Source: Pseudomonas sp. MIACH | Lineage (GTDB): Bacteria > Pseudomonadota > Gammaproteobacteria > Pseudomonadales > Pseudomonadaceae | DNA length: 64,000 nucleotides | Direction of reading: 5' to 3' | Assembly: GCF_001269925.1 (NCBI RefSeq) | Contig: NZ_LHVO01000027.1 | Span: forward strand, 1-64,000 | Shown: in pieces, positions 36,440 through 45,415 of the stretch | How positions within the stretch are numbered: the first letter of the stretch is position 1 | Layout of the letters: each line of letters starts with the position of its first letter | Position numbers and translations under genes: made by a program | Notes under the pieces: model-generated | Told to the model about the DNA's origin: nothing | Seen by the model: the letters and a program-made list of their open reading frames with translations, nothing else | The model's database searches: none

Positions 36440-37414
36440 TTAATTTTCCATCGCCCTGTAGAGGAGTGCACCTGTGTGCTCTCCTAACTTACTGCCAACC
36501 TTGCTTCCAACGAACCCGCCTGCTGCAGTACCGATGACTGCACATGCCAAGGCTCCTGTGCCCGCTGTAGGGATGCCAAAAATAATCATGCAGGCGCCCA
36601 TGCCGATATAGAAGCCTGCAGATGCGCCGTAGGATGCTCCTCCGAGTCCAAGCGCTAGCTTGGATCCTTCAACATATTTTGCCTGTGTACATTCTTGCTC
36701 ACGTCCTGTGGAACAAGCCTCTGCTATCTCCAATGCTGTCGACCCAACATCCAGCGCGATCCCAATATAAGTGCCTTTTTTCAGTATCTCCGAGGCCTTG
36801 GCTACTCGCTTGACCGTCTCTTCATATCCGCGAATTTCCCCATGATGCCAATAACTCTTACTGGAAATCCCCAGCATTTTTTTAATCGAACCTTCGTTTT
36901 TCAAACCCGTACCCAAGCGCGCCAGTCCTGACAGTTGCCCATCCAGCCTGGTAAACAACACTCTGCGCTTGGCCAGAAATTCATTCCTCGCACTGGCGGT
37001 ACCGTTCCTCAGGTACTGCTTATGCAACTCGTCGATTTCCTTGAGCGTCTGCTCGATCTGCGTCAGGTGCTTGCTCCAGGCACTGCTCACGCTGCCGATC
37101 CCTAGGGAGGCATGGGACATGATGGCTTGTAACTGATCGTAGTTTTTGATCAAGAATTGATCAGTGGCGGAATGTGCGAACAGAGCATGTTTGATGTTGG
37201 CGGCCGATTGCATCAAGCGAGCTTCTTCAGCGGTACAAGCAGCGGTGCGGTTGTCCCCGATAATGACCAACTGTCCAGGTAGCACGACGGTGTTGCGAAT
37301 GTGCTGGTTGAGGATGTCGAACTTGGTTTGGGTATTTGGGTTGAGCGAAAGGCTGAGTTTGAGCAGTGGATAAGGCTGTGGTCGTTCATTGATAAATGCG
37401 TAGGGTCCCTGCAT
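36440..37414 (-). CDS. Probable pore-forming toxin/effector with glycine-zipper C-terminus
   Basis: A 324-residue protein I cannot place in a named family. Residues 1-75 include VLPGQLVIIGD, resembling the LysM-like N-terminal segment of some exported effectors. Residues about 95-210 are charged and helical with coiled-coil character (SKHLTQIEQTLKEIDELHKQ). The C-terminal part (about 254-315) is a long Gly/Ala hydrophobic block (GLGGASYGASAGFYIGMGAC, then GTAAGGFVGSKVGSKLGE) typical of glycine zippers that insert in membranes. ATG 37414 has GGAGG 8 bp upstream. A type VI or contact-dependent effector is possible, but no VgrG, PAAR or Hcp gene is near. Composition suggests horizontal acquisition. 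Confidence 0.6.
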   Translation of the reverse strand: MQGPYAFINERPQPYPLLKLSLSLNPNTQTKFDILNQHIRNTVVLPGQLVIIGDNRTAACTAEEARLMQSAANIKHALFAHSATDQFLIKNYDQLQAIMSHASLGIGSVSSAWSKHLTQIEQTLKEIDELHKQYLRNGTASARNEFLAKRRVLFTRLDGQLSGLARLGTGLKNEGSIKKMLGISSKSYWHHGEIRGYEETVKRVAKASEILKKGTYIGIALDVGSTALEIAEACSTGREQECTQAKYVEGSKLALGLGGASYGASAGFYIGMGACMIIFGIPTAGTGALACAVIGTAAGGFVGSKVGSKLGEHTGALLYRAMEN

Positions 37415-37562
37415 CGCGTACACCTCCAAGACTGTGGCGCACGACTATAAGAAGGCGCCACAAGGGGTGTAAGAGACGTGCAGGGCAGTCGGTAGGATTT
37501 CAGAAGCGGACTACCTCAGTTCAGGCTGGTGCCTACAGTTCAGCCCTTACGCCGTGCAACTT

Positions 37563-37976
37563 TCATTGATGGTTGAACGCGCATCTCAGGTTGTCATTGG
37601 CTTTACAGTAGTTGTTGTTCCAAGACGTGCCGGGCGCTGGTGAGAACTGATGCACAGGTTTCAGGACCAGCCTCACGGCGTCGTAGCCGGCCCCGACGTA
37701 ATCACAGATGACGGCAGGCATGCTGTTTCTTTCGTCGTTCATGGGTTTGTAGTCTGCCGCAGTGAATTCCAGGCTTGCCATGCGTAACTCTGCGGCTGTC
37801 TCGTTCTCGCCGATCCACTTCTGATCCACGGGACCATCCGCCAGATAGTGATAGCCGCCTTTGTCCATCCGGTATTGCTTAATGTCGGCAGGCTTGGGGC
37901 AGGAAGAGGTTTGTGCCAATGCATTCCCGGTAACAGCGAGCATTGCACACAGCCAAACGGCACGATTGAGGTTCAT
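37563..37976 (-). CDS. DUF3757-type secreted protein
   Basis: A 137-residue exported protein with signal peptide MNLNRAVWLCAMLAVTGNALA and mature start QTSSCPKPADIKQY, which fits the Cys-Pro-x-Pro opening of DUF3757 proteins. Four cysteines (CPKP, VICDY, YCKAN, LRCAF) probably form disulfides. DUF3757 members are small secreted proteins of unknown role. It follows the toxin-like gene in the same direction after about 150 bp and shares the lower G+C content, so it may belong to the same acquired patch. Confidence 0.65.
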   Translation of the reverse strand: MNLNRAVWLCAMLAVTGNALAQTSSCPKPADIKQYRMDKGGYHYLADGPVDQKWIGENETAAELRMASLEFTAADYKPMNDERNSMPAVICDYVGAGYDAVRLVLKPVHQFSPAPGTSWNNNYCKANDNLRCAFNHQ

Positions 37977-38111
37977 GAGGGAGACTCCCAGTACAGTGGA
38001 GCTTGAATGCTGTGGGAGTTTTTCAGGGGCATCTACTGTGAGAAATGACAGTGGCTTAGATTCAATCTTGATAAAGAGCAGGGTGCTCAGAGCACTCTTG
38101 CCACTGTAGGG

Positions 38112-38789
38112 TCAGCGAGTTGCCAGCGCGCCCTGATACAGCACCGGCCCGGTCGGTTGGCCAGTGGGCGAGCCGCCGCGTGGCTCCAGGCTCACGGCCA
38201 GGGTCAGCGGTGCGGTGAGCAGGGCTCGCTGCGCTTCGTTCAGTGGGATTCGGCCCTTGCCTGCGGCGGGCACCAGGCCCAGGGAGATAGGTTTGCCACC
38301 GGGCGCAATGGCCCACAATTCCAGGTCCTGGGCCGAGGCTACGGCGGCCAGGGTCAAGGGCTCGACTTGCAGGTGATCGGCAAACGCCTTGATCTGCAAC
38401 GCCGGTTGTTGGTTGGCGGCGACCAGTGTGGCGTTGTACTCCACGCCCAGGTCGCGCTGGTACAGCACGCCTGCCAGCACCGCGATGACAATCGCGAACG
38501 CCGCCGCCAACAGCCGCAGGTTCATCCAAAAGGGTTTCTTCGCCGGCACATGCAACACCTGCGGTTCGATGCGTGCCTTGATGCCTGCCCATACGTGGTC
38601 CGGCACCGGGCGTTCGGGAAGGGCACCGGTCAGGCTGGCAAGGGCATCCTGCCAATGACCGAGTTCAACGCGCAGCGCGGCGTCGGCCAATAACAGCGCA
38701 TCAAAACGCCGGCGGGCGGTGGCAGGCATCAGCCCGATGGCGTAGTCGGCGGCGAGCGCGCGGCGCAGGGCAGTGGTTTGGTAGTTCAT
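38112..38789 (-). CDS. Anti-sigma factor (RskA/ChrR-like), partner of the ECF sigma factor
   Basis: A 225-residue single-pass inner-membrane anti-sigma factor. The N-terminal cytoplasmic part (ALAADYAIGLMPATARRRFD) matches the zinc-less anti-sigma domain. A transmembrane helix spans about 95-115 (LLAAAFAIVIAVLAGVLY), and the C-terminal periplasmic RskA domain has LWAIAPGGKPISLGLVP and a PTGQPTGPVLYQGAL end. ATG 38789 overlaps the stop of the sigma gene (ATGA), as usual for such pairs. Longer upstream residues in the frame belong to another frame of the sigma gene. Confidence 0.85.
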   Translation of the reverse strand: MNYQTTALRRALAADYAIGLMPATARRRFDALLLADAALRVELGHWQDALASLTGALPERPVPDHVWAGIKARIEPQVLHVPAKKPFWMNLRLLAAAFAIVIAVLAGVLYQRDLGVEYNATLVAANQQPALQIKAFADHLQVEPLTLAAVASAQDLELWAIAPGGKPISLGLVPAAGKGRIPLNEAQRALLTAPLTLAVSLEPRGGSPTGQPTGPVLYQGALATR

Positions 38790-39328
38790 GATTCCAGGCA
38801 CCTGCGCAGACGTTCCAGGCCACGGCGAATCCAGGATTTGACCGAGCCCAGGGGGGCGGCCATGTGGTTGGCCAATTCCGAGCACGACAGGCCCTGGAAG
38901 TACGCCACGCTGATCGATTGGCGCTGCATGCCGTCGAGGGTGTCCAGGCAACGGTTGAGGGCGCGGGCTTCGCGCTCGCGGTCGAGTTGCTCGTGGGCGC
39001 TGGGGCTGTCGTCGAGCATCGCGTCCTGTTGGCCGTCTGCCAGGGGCTGTTCGCGGCGTTTGCGCAATTGGTCGATGGCCAGGTTGCGGGTGATGTTCAC
39101 CATCCAGGTCATCGGCGCGGCCAGGTGCGATTCGTAGCGCGAGGCGTTGTACCAGATGCGCACAAAGGCTTCCTGCAGCACCTCTTCGGCCAGGTCCTGG
39201 CGGCCCATGAAGCGCAAGGCAACCCCGTGCAGCCTGGGTGAAACCGTGCGATAGAGGGTTTCGAACGCCAGGCGGTCGCCCAGCGCACATTGGGCCAGCA
39301 GAGGCTGCAGCGGGTCGGCGTCGGACAT
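38786..39328 (-). CDS. ECF-type RNA polymerase sigma factor
   Basis: A 180-residue sigma-70-like factor with region 2 (AFETLYRTVSPRLHGVALRF, DLAEEVLQEAFVRIWYNASR, MTWMVNITRNLAIDQLRKRR) and region 4 (GMQRQSISVAYFQGLSCSEL, PLGSVKSWIRRGLERL). ATG 39328 gives the ECF core length; an ATG at 39412 would add 28 unrelated residues. It overlaps the anti-sigma gene by 4 bp. The DUF2780 gene is divergent across about 230 bp and could be a target. The signal is unknown. Confidence 0.88.
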   Translation of the reverse strand: MSDADPLQPLLAQCALGDRLAFETLYRTVSPRLHGVALRFMGRQDLAEEVLQEAFVRIWYNASRYESHLAAPMTWMVNITRNLAIDQLRKRREQPLADGQQDAMLDDSPSAHEQLDREREARALNRCLDTLDGMQRQSISVAYFQGLSCSELANHMAAPLGSVKSWIRRGLERLRRCLES

Positions 39329-39562
39329 GGAAATAGGGCTTCTCCAGGCTCTGGGGGCAGGGCGATGGGACTGCGCACGGTAGGCAGAGGGTAGTTCAGC
39401 TTGGGCATTCATTCCATCCGACTCCGGGCGGCGCATAAGGGATATACGCGGCGGCGAGTCATTTGGATGCGGACGCTTCTGAACTATTCTTCAGGTGGGA
39501 ACATTCCTTCGGGACTGTCAGTCAAACGCCTGCTTTTACCCCTACATCCAGAGGTTGCTTCA

Positions 39563-40135
39563 ATGAAGATTTCACGCGGTTTCGCCCTTTCCTGCCTGAT
39601 GAGCCTGGCCGCCACCCCGGTATTTGCCGCAGGGTTCAGCCTTGGCGACGCGGCCAATGCCATCTCCGGCATGCAAGGGGGCAACAACAAGGCCGCAGCT
39701 GCTGCACCGTCGTCCGAGACGGCTGGCCTGCTCAGCGCCCTGACCTCGCAACTGAACATCACCCCCGAACAAGCCGTAGGCGGTACCGGCGCCATGCTCG
39801 GCCTGGCCAAGAACAAGTTGAGCGGCAACGACTATTCGCAACTGGGCAACAGCGTGCCGGGCCTCGACCAACTGTCGGGCAACAACGCATTGGGCAGTCT
39901 CGGGGCCTTGAGCGGGATGCTCGGCCAGACCGGCGGCAGCAAGACCAGCGGCCTGGACGGCTTGCTGGGTAACGTGAAGAACACCAACGACCTGAACACC
40001 GCGTTCAGCGCACTGGGCATGGACAGTGGGATGGTCAGCCAGTTTGCTCCGGTGATCCTGCAATACCTGGGCGGGCAGGGCGCCAACAGCTCGCTGCTGG
40101 GTAAACTGGCCCAGGCCTGGGGCACCGGTAGCTAA
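39563..40135 (+). CDS. DUF2780 (VcgC/VcgE-like) secreted protein
   Basis: A 190-residue exported protein with signal peptide MKISRGFALSCLMSLAATPVFA and the DUF2780 pattern (LLSALTSQLNITPEQAVGGT, MLGLAKNKLSGNDYSQLGNSV, LGMDSGMVSQFAPVILQYLG). It is rich in Gly, Asn and Ser and has no Cys after the signal. Function is unknown. ATG 39563 begins directly at the signal peptide; longer frames lack similarity. It is convergent with the acyltransferase gene (4-bp overlap at the 3' ends), and divergent from the sigma/anti-sigma pair. Confidence 0.78.
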   Translation: MKISRGFALSCLMSLAATPVFAAGFSLGDAANAISGMQGGNNKAAAAAPSSETAGLLSALTSQLNITPEQAVGGTGAMLGLAKNKLSGNDYSQLGNSVPGLDQLSGNNALGSLGALSGMLGQTGGSKTSGLDGLLGNVKNTNDLNTAFSALGMDSGMVSQFAPVILQYLGGQGANSSLLGKLAQAWGTGS

Positions 40136-41019
40136 GGGCGCTCCGCGCGTAATTGTTCGATGCGCGCATCCTTTTCACTCCAGAGCTGGTTGACCCAGTT
40201 CTGGACGGTCTGGCGAAACGCTGGATCGTTCTCGTAATCCCCTTGCCACAGTGCTGGATCCAGCTCACGGGTCTGGATATCAATAATCACCTTCGGCACT
40301 GCGCCGCTGATCAAATCCCAGAACCCCGGAATCTTTGGCTGCGGATAGACCACGGTCACGTCGAGCACCGCGTCCAGCTGTTCCCCCAGCGCCGCCAGCA
40401 CAAACGCCACACCGCCCGCCTTGGGCTTGAGCAAACGTGTGAATGGCGAATCCTGCTGCTTGCGCTTGGCCTCGCTGAACCGCGTACCTTCCAGGTAATT
40501 GACCACCGTCACCGGCTGGCGCTTGAACAGCTCGCACGCCTCCTTGGTGATCTTCAAATCCTGCCCTGCCAGCTCAGGATGCTTGGCCAGGAATGCCTTG
40601 GTGTAGCGCTTCATGAAGGGGTAATCCAACGCCCACCAGGCCAGGCCCAGGAAGGGCACCCAGATCAGCTCTTTTTTCAGGAAGAATTTGAAGAACGGTG
40701 TGCGGCGGTTGAGGGCCTGGATCAGCGCCGGGATGTCCACCCAGGATTGGTGGTTGCTGATCACCAGGTAGCTGGTGTCGCCGCGCAGCTCATCGCCGCC
40801 GCGAATGTCCCACTGGGTGGGGATGCACAAGGCGAAAATAAGCTTGTCGATCTCGGCCCAGGTCTCGGCGATCCACATCACCGCCCATGAGGCGTAGTCC
40901 CGATAGCGACCGGGCGCCACCAGTTTGAGCAGGGCAAACAACAGCAGCGGTCCGATCAGGACCAGGGTGTTGAGCAACAGCAGCAGTGAAACCAAACAGC
41001 CGGTGAGCAGGCGGCGCAT
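40132..41019 (-). CDS. Acyltransferase (PlsC superfamily, YihG-like)
   Basis: A 295-residue membrane protein resembling E. coli YihG. An N-terminal hydrophobic stretch (LLTGCLVSLLLLLNTLVLIG) is followed by the PlsC-type motif HQSWVD (His-x4-Asp, in VISNHQSWVDIPAL) and the glycerol-phosphate-binding-type motif LEGTRFS. The segment FLGLAWWALDYPFMKRYTKA is very close to YihG. Such enzymes acylate lysophosphatidic acid-like acceptors at the inner membrane. Its 3' end overlaps that of the DUF2780 gene by 4 bp on the opposite strand, leaving no room for a terminator. Confidence 0.85.
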   Translation of the reverse strand: MRRLLTGCLVSLLLLLNTLVLIGPLLLFALLKLVAPGRYRDYASWAVMWIAETWAEIDKLIFALCIPTQWDIRGGDELRGDTSYLVISNHQSWVDIPALIQALNRRTPFFKFFLKKELIWVPFLGLAWWALDYPFMKRYTKAFLAKHPELAGQDLKITKEACELFKRQPVTVVNYLEGTRFSEAKRKQQDSPFTRLLKPKAGGVAFVLAALGEQLDAVLDVTVVYPQPKIPGFWDLISGAVPKVIIDIQTRELDPALWQGDYENDPAFRQTVQNWVNQLWSEKDARIEQLRAERP

Positions 41020-41192
41020 AAGTAACTCTTGGAATCTTGTGGGCGGGCCATCATAAGCAAGCTGAGTCTAGAGGCCAAATCGCAAATGGCCGTACGAATG
41101 TTTCACAATGTGCCGGTTATGGTGGGTGTGACTAACTAAGTGCTGTCTTTGCGGTCTAGAATCCGCCTACTTCTTTCCGAGGAAATCACTTC

Positions 41193-41693
41193 GTGAAACT
41201 GCTTCTTGCCTCCCTCGCCCTGGCTGCCCTGCCTGTCATGGCCGCCGAGCCGACCCTTTACGGTCGCTACGAATACATCCAGTTGCCGGAGATCGGCGAA
41301 ACCTTCAAGGCCAAGATGGACACCGGCGCGCTGACGGCTTCGCTGTCGGCCCGTGACATCGAAACCTTCACCCGTGACGGTGACGACTGGGTGCGCTTCC
41401 GCCTCGGCGGCAAGGACGCCACCAACAAGGTCTACGAGCACAAGGTGTCGCGCATCAGCAAGATCAAGAGCCGCGCCGATGAAGACGATGACAAGGACGA
41501 AGCCACCGTGGCCAAGCGCCCGGTGATCGACCTGGAAATGTGTCTGGGCAACGTCAAGCGTACCGTCGAGGTCAACCTCACCGACCGCAGCAGCTTCAAT
41601 TACCCGTTGCTGATCGGCGCCAAGGCCTTGCGTGAATTTGGCGCAGCAGTAAACCCGGCCCGTCGCTACACTGCCGACAAACCGGACTGCTGA
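41193..41693 (+). CDS. Retropepsin-like (PF05618, 'ATP-dependent zinc protease') protein
   Basis: A 166-residue exported protein with GTG start 41193 (GAGG 9 bp upstream) and signal peptide MKLLLASLALAALPVMA. The aspartic-protease-like motif MDTGALTASLSA is clear (Asp-Thr-Gly), followed by RPVIDLEMCLGNVKRTVEVNL and NYPLLIGAKALREFG as in PF05618. The 'zinc protease' family name is historical; the fold is retropepsin-like. It directly precedes creB (9 bp), as in the P. aeruginosa cre region, so it may be co-transcribed. Confidence 0.82.
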   Translation: MKLLLASLALAALPVMAAEPTLYGRYEYIQLPEIGETFKAKMDTGALTASLSARDIETFTRDGDDWVRFRLGGKDATNKVYEHKVSRISKIKSRADEDDDKDEATVAKRPVIDLEMCLGNVKRTVEVNLTDRSSFNYPLLIGAKALREFGAAVNPARRYTADKPDC

Positions 41694-41702
41694 TTTGAAC
41701 CC

Positions 41703-42371
41703 ATGCCCCACATCCTGATTGTCGAAGACGAAGCGGCGATAGCCGACACGCTGATATTCGCCCTGCAAGGCGAGGGCTTTACCACCACCTGGCTGAGCCT
41801 CGGCCAGGAGGCGTTGGCCCATCAGCGCCAGACCCCCGCCGACCTGATCATCCTCGACATCGGCCTGCCGGACATCAGCGGTTTTGAAACCTGCAAGCAA
41901 TTGCGCCGTTTCAGTGAAGTGCCGGTGATGTTCCTCAGCGCGCGGGATGGCGAGATCGACCGCGTGGTGGGGCTGGAGATCGGCGCCGACGATTATGTGG
42001 TCAAGCCGTTCAGCCCACGGGAAGTGGCGGCGCGGGTGCGGGCGATCCTCAAGCGCGTCGGCCCCGGTGTGGCGCCGGCGCTGTTCCAGGTCGATCTGGA
42101 GCGCATGCAGATCAGCTATCGCGGCCAACCCCTGAGCCTGACCCGGCATGAATTCCGCCTGCTGCAAAGCCTGCTGGAGCAACCCGAGCGGGTGTTCAGC
42201 CGCGAGCAGTTGCTGGACGCGGTGGGCGTGGCGGCCGACGCCGGTTACGAGCGCAATATCGACAGCCACATCAAGAGCCTGCGCAGCAAGTTACGCAGCG
42301 TGGCCGCCGATGCCGAGCCGATCCAGACCCATCGCGGCCTCGGCTACAGCTACAGCCCGAGCAACAGCTGA
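41703..42371 (+). CDS. creB: CreB, response regulator
   Basis: A 222-residue OmpR-type regulator. The receiver domain has acidic residues near 8-9 and phospho-acceptor Asp52 (LIILDIGLP), Thr/Ser (MFLSAR) and Lys (DDYVVKPFSP). The C-terminal winged helix has SLTRHEFRLLQSLLEQPERV and RNIDSHIKSLRSKL. CreBC in pseudomonads affects beta-lactam response, swarming and metabolism, with creD as the main target. The TGATG overlap couples it to creC. Confidence 0.92.
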   Translation: MPHILIVEDEAAIADTLIFALQGEGFTTTWLSLGQEALAHQRQTPADLIILDIGLPDISGFETCKQLRRFSEVPVMFLSARDGEIDRVVGLEIGADDYVVKPFSPREVAARVRAILKRVGPGVAPALFQVDLERMQISYRGQPLSLTRHEFRLLQSLLEQPERVFSREQLLDAVGVAADAGYERNIDSHIKSLRSKLRSVAADAEPIQTHRGLGYSYSPSNS

Positions 42372-43810
42372 TGCGCCTGGGGCTGCGGATTTTCCTGGTG
42401 TATGCGCTGTTTATCGGCCTCACCGGTTATTTCGTGCTCAGCACCGTGATGAAGGAAATCCGCCCCGGCGTGCGCCAGTCCACCGAAGAAACCCTGGTGG
42501 ACACTGCCAACCTGCTGGCCGAAATCCTGCGTGAAGACGTGAAGAACGGCACCCTCGGCCAGAGCCACTGGCCCGAATTGCTCAAGGCCTATGGCAACCG
42601 CCAGCCCGGCGCGACCATCTGGGGCTTGCCGAAAAACCAGGTCAACCATCGTATCTACGTGACCGACGCCAAAGGCACGGTGTTGCTCGACTCCACGGGC
42701 GAAGCGGTGGGCCAGGACTACTCCAAGTGGAACGACGTCTACCTGACCCTGCGCGGCGAGTACGGCGCGCGTTCCAGTCGCAGTGCAGTGGATGATCCCA
42801 CCTCATCGGTGATGCACGTCGGTGCGCCGATTCGCGATAACGGGCAGATCATCGGCGTGGTCACCGTGGCGAAACCGAACAGCTCGTTGCAGCCGTATGT
42901 CGACCGCACTGAACGCCGCCTGCTGTGGTACGGCGCGGGCCTGGTCATCCTCGGCCTGTTGCTCGGTGCGTTGCTGTCGTGGTGGCTGAGCGTTGCACTG
43001 CGTCGCCTGACCGCCTACGCCGAAGCCGTCAGTGAAGGCCGAAGGGCCGAGCTGCCGCATTATCGCGGCGGCGAGCTGAAGCAGCTGTCCACCGCCGTCG
43101 AGCACATGCGCACGCAGTTGGAGGGCAAGGCCTACGTCGAACATTACGTGCACACCCTGACCCATGAATTGAAAAGCCCGCTGGCAGCGATTCGCGGCGC
43201 GGCCGAGCTGTTGCAGGGCGAGATGAGTCGCGAACAGCAGCAGCGCTTCGTCGGCAATATCGACAGCGAAAGTGCACGCCTGCAGCAGTTGATCGAACGC
43301 CTGCTGAACCTGGCGCAGGTCGAGCAACGCCAAGGTTTGGAGGAGCAGGCGAGTATCCCGCTGGCGGCCTTGGTCGACGCTGTACTCAACGCCCAATGTG
43401 CGCGAATCGAAGGTGCTGGGCTGCACGTCGAACAGACGATTGCCGCTGATGTGAAGGTGTTTGGCGAACCCTTTCTGCTGCGCCAGGCCCTGGGTAACGT
43501 GCTGGACAACGCACTGGACTTCACACCGCCCGGTGGCGTGTTGAGATTCAGCGCACAGACGCTGCACAACGACGTGCAGGTGAGCCTGTTCAATCAGGCC
43601 GCGCCGATCCCCGACTACGCCCTGCCGCGTCTCAGTGAGCGCTTCTACTCCTTGCCGCGTCCTGGCAGCGGGCGCAAAAGCACTGGCCTGGGCCTCAATT
43701 TTGTCGAGGAAGTCATGAAGCTGCACGGCGGCACCTTGCAGATCGGCAATGTGCCGGGCGGCGTGCACGTGGTGCTGCATCTCCACACAGTCTCCACATT
43801 GCCCACATAA
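42371..43810 (+). CDS. creC: CreC, sensor histidine kinase
   Basis: A 479-residue inner-membrane kinase with two transmembrane segments (about 5-25 and 185-207) around a periplasmic sensor. A HAMP linker follows (RRLTAYAEAVSEGRRAELPH), then the phospho-acceptor His in TLTHELKSPLAAIRGAAELL. The ATP-binding domain has DNALDFTPPGG and GLGLNFVEEVMKLHGG. It is coupled to creB by a 1-bp overlap and precedes creD by 51 bp. Confidence 0.92.
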   Translation: MRLGLRIFLVYALFIGLTGYFVLSTVMKEIRPGVRQSTEETLVDTANLLAEILREDVKNGTLGQSHWPELLKAYGNRQPGATIWGLPKNQVNHRIYVTDAKGTVLLDSTGEAVGQDYSKWNDVYLTLRGEYGARSSRSAVDDPTSSVMHVGAPIRDNGQIIGVVTVAKPNSSLQPYVDRTERRLLWYGAGLVILGLLLGALLSWWLSVALRRLTAYAEAVSEGRRAELPHYRGGELKQLSTAVEHMRTQLEGKAYVEHYVHTLTHELKSPLAAIRGAAELLQGEMSREQQQRFVGNIDSESARLQQLIERLLNLAQVEQRQGLEEQASIPLAALVDAVLNAQCARIEGAGLHVEQTIAADVKVFGEPFLLRQALGNVLDNALDFTPPGGVLRFSAQTLHNDVQVSLFNQAAPIPDYALPRLSERFYSLPRPGSGRKSTGLGLNFVEEVMKLHGGTLQIGNVPGGVHVVLHLHTVSTLPT

Positions 43811-43861
43811 ATCCCCCACACAGGCTGCCCAGACTCTCCCCATCAAAACAGGGAGAGACCC

Positions 43862-45235
43862 ATGAACCGCAGCCTGCTTTTCAAACTTGGCGCGATTGCG
43901 CTGCTGATCCTGCTGTTGCTGATTCCGTTGCTGATGATCAACGGCATCATCAGTGACCGCCAGCAACTGCGCGACGGCGTCCTGATGGACATCGCGCGCA
44001 GTTCCAGTTACGCCCAGCGCCTCACCGGCCCGGTGATGGTGGTGCCGTATCGCAAGACCGTGCGTGAGTGGAAGCTCAATGAAAAGCTCAACAAGCGCTA
44101 CGAGGTCACCCGTGAAGAGCGGGGTCGTCTGTATTTCCTGCCGGACCGTTTTGAGCTCGACGGCAAGGTGCAGACCGAACTGCGCGCACGGGGGATTTAC
44201 CAGGCGCGGCTGTTCCATGCCGACAACCGTATCAGCGGGCGTTTCGAGCTGCCTGCGCAGTTGGGCATCACCGAAGACTTTGCCGATTACCGCTTTGAAC
44301 CGGCGTTTCTGGCGGTGGGTATCAGCGATATTCGCGGCATCGAAAATGCGCTGAAGCTGGAGCTGGGCAGCCAGCGCCTGGAGTTCGAACCGGGCTCCCA
44401 AGTGGACTGGCTGGGGGAGGGCGTGCATGTGGCATTGCCAGAGCAGGACAGCAAAAAACCGGCTGTGGTGGACTTCGCTTTTGATCTGCGCCTGCAAGGC
44501 ACCGAGCAACTGCAAGTGGTACCGGTAGGCAAGACCAGTCAGGTGTCCCTGGCCTCCAACTGGCCGCACCCCAGCTTTATCGGCAACTTCCTGCCGGCCC
44601 AGCGCGAAGTGACTGACAACGGTTTCACGGCCAACTGGCAGACCTCATTCTTTTCCACCAACCTCGAACAAGCCCTGCAAACCTGCCTGGACGGCCAGGG
44701 CTGCAACGACTTCAACAACCGCAGCTTCGGCGTGAACTTCATCGACCCGGTGGACCAGTACCTCAAGAGCGACCGGGCGATCAAATACGCGCTGTTGTTT
44801 ATCGCCCTGACCTTTGCCGGTTTCTTCCTCTTCGAAGTGCTCAAGAGCCTGGCGGTGCACCCGGTCCAGTACGCGTTGGTGGGCGTTGCCCTGGCGTTTT
44901 TCTACCTGCTGCTGTTGTCGTTGTCCGAGCACCTGGGCTTTGCCTTGGCCTACCTGATTTCGGCGAGTGCCTGCGTGCTGTTGATCGGGTTCTACGTGTG
45001 CCATGTGCTGCGCAGCGTTACCCATGGCCTGGGGTTTTCGGCGGGGTTGGCGGCGCTGTATGGCTTGCTGTACGGGCTGTTGAGTGCCGAGGACTACGCA
45101 CTGCTGATGGGCTCGCTGCTGTTGTTTGGGCTGCTGGGTACGGTGATGGTGCTGACGCGCAAACTGGATTGGTATGGCGTGGGCAAGCGCAAGGCGGCCG
45201 AGCCGCTGCAGTTTGATCTGGAGGCGGTGCAATGA
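43862..45235 (+). CDS. creD: CreD, inner-membrane protein
   Basis: A 457-residue membrane protein of the CreD family. There is one N-terminal helix (LGAIALLILLLLIPLLMING), a large periplasmic part (about 35-300) with family segments (YVVTREERGRLYFLPDR-like, NFLPAQREVTDNGF), and about five C-terminal helices. CreD expression reports CreBC activity and is linked to beta-lactam response; its molecular role is unknown. GGGAGAG precedes ATG 43862. No clear TTCAC-N6-TTCAC cre tag was seen in the short creC-creD gap. Confidence 0.9.
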   Translation: MNRSLLFKLGAIALLILLLLIPLLMINGIISDRQQLRDGVLMDIARSSSYAQRLTGPVMVVPYRKTVREWKLNEKLNKRYEVTREERGRLYFLPDRFELDGKVQTELRARGIYQARLFHADNRISGRFELPAQLGITEDFADYRFEPAFLAVGISDIRGIENALKLELGSQRLEFEPGSQVDWLGEGVHVALPEQDSKKPAVVDFAFDLRLQGTEQLQVVPVGKTSQVSLASNWPHPSFIGNFLPAQREVTDNGFTANWQTSFFSTNLEQALQTCLDGQGCNDFNNRSFGVNFIDPVDQYLKSDRAIKYALLFIALTFAGFFLFEVLKSLAVHPVQYALVGVALAFFYLLLLSLSEHLGFALAYLISASACVLLIGFYVCHVLRSVTHGLGFSAGLAALYGLLYGLLSAEDYALLMGSLLLFGLLGTVMVLTRKLDWYGVGKRKAAEPLQFDLEAVQ

Positions 45236-45311
45236 TCGGGTTGCGCGAGGATCAGCAAGTGGGGGCGCAGTTAGCCGCAAGGATCGTTACATTCCTCAAT
45301 ACCACCACCGT

Positions 45312-45402
45312 CCAATGTGGGCTTGCCCGCGATAGCGGTGGTTCAGAAACAGATGTGCTGAATGACATACCGCGATCGCGGGCAAGCCCGCTCCCACATT
45401 GG
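45312..45402. repeat. REPIN after creD with a shortened left arm
   Basis: The left arm (CCAATGTGGGCTTGCCCGCG, 45312 on) lacks a few bases of the GAGCG part that the right arm keeps (GCGGGCAAGCCCGCTCCCAC, to 45402). It separates creD from the convergent GST gene. Confidence 0.8.
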
Positions 45403-45415
45403 GTCGGTGTGAACG

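Noticed and set aside
36080..37976. Type VI secretion island
   Set aside because: No VgrG, PAAR, Hcp or adaptor gene occurs in the window; only an effector/immunity-like pair is supported.
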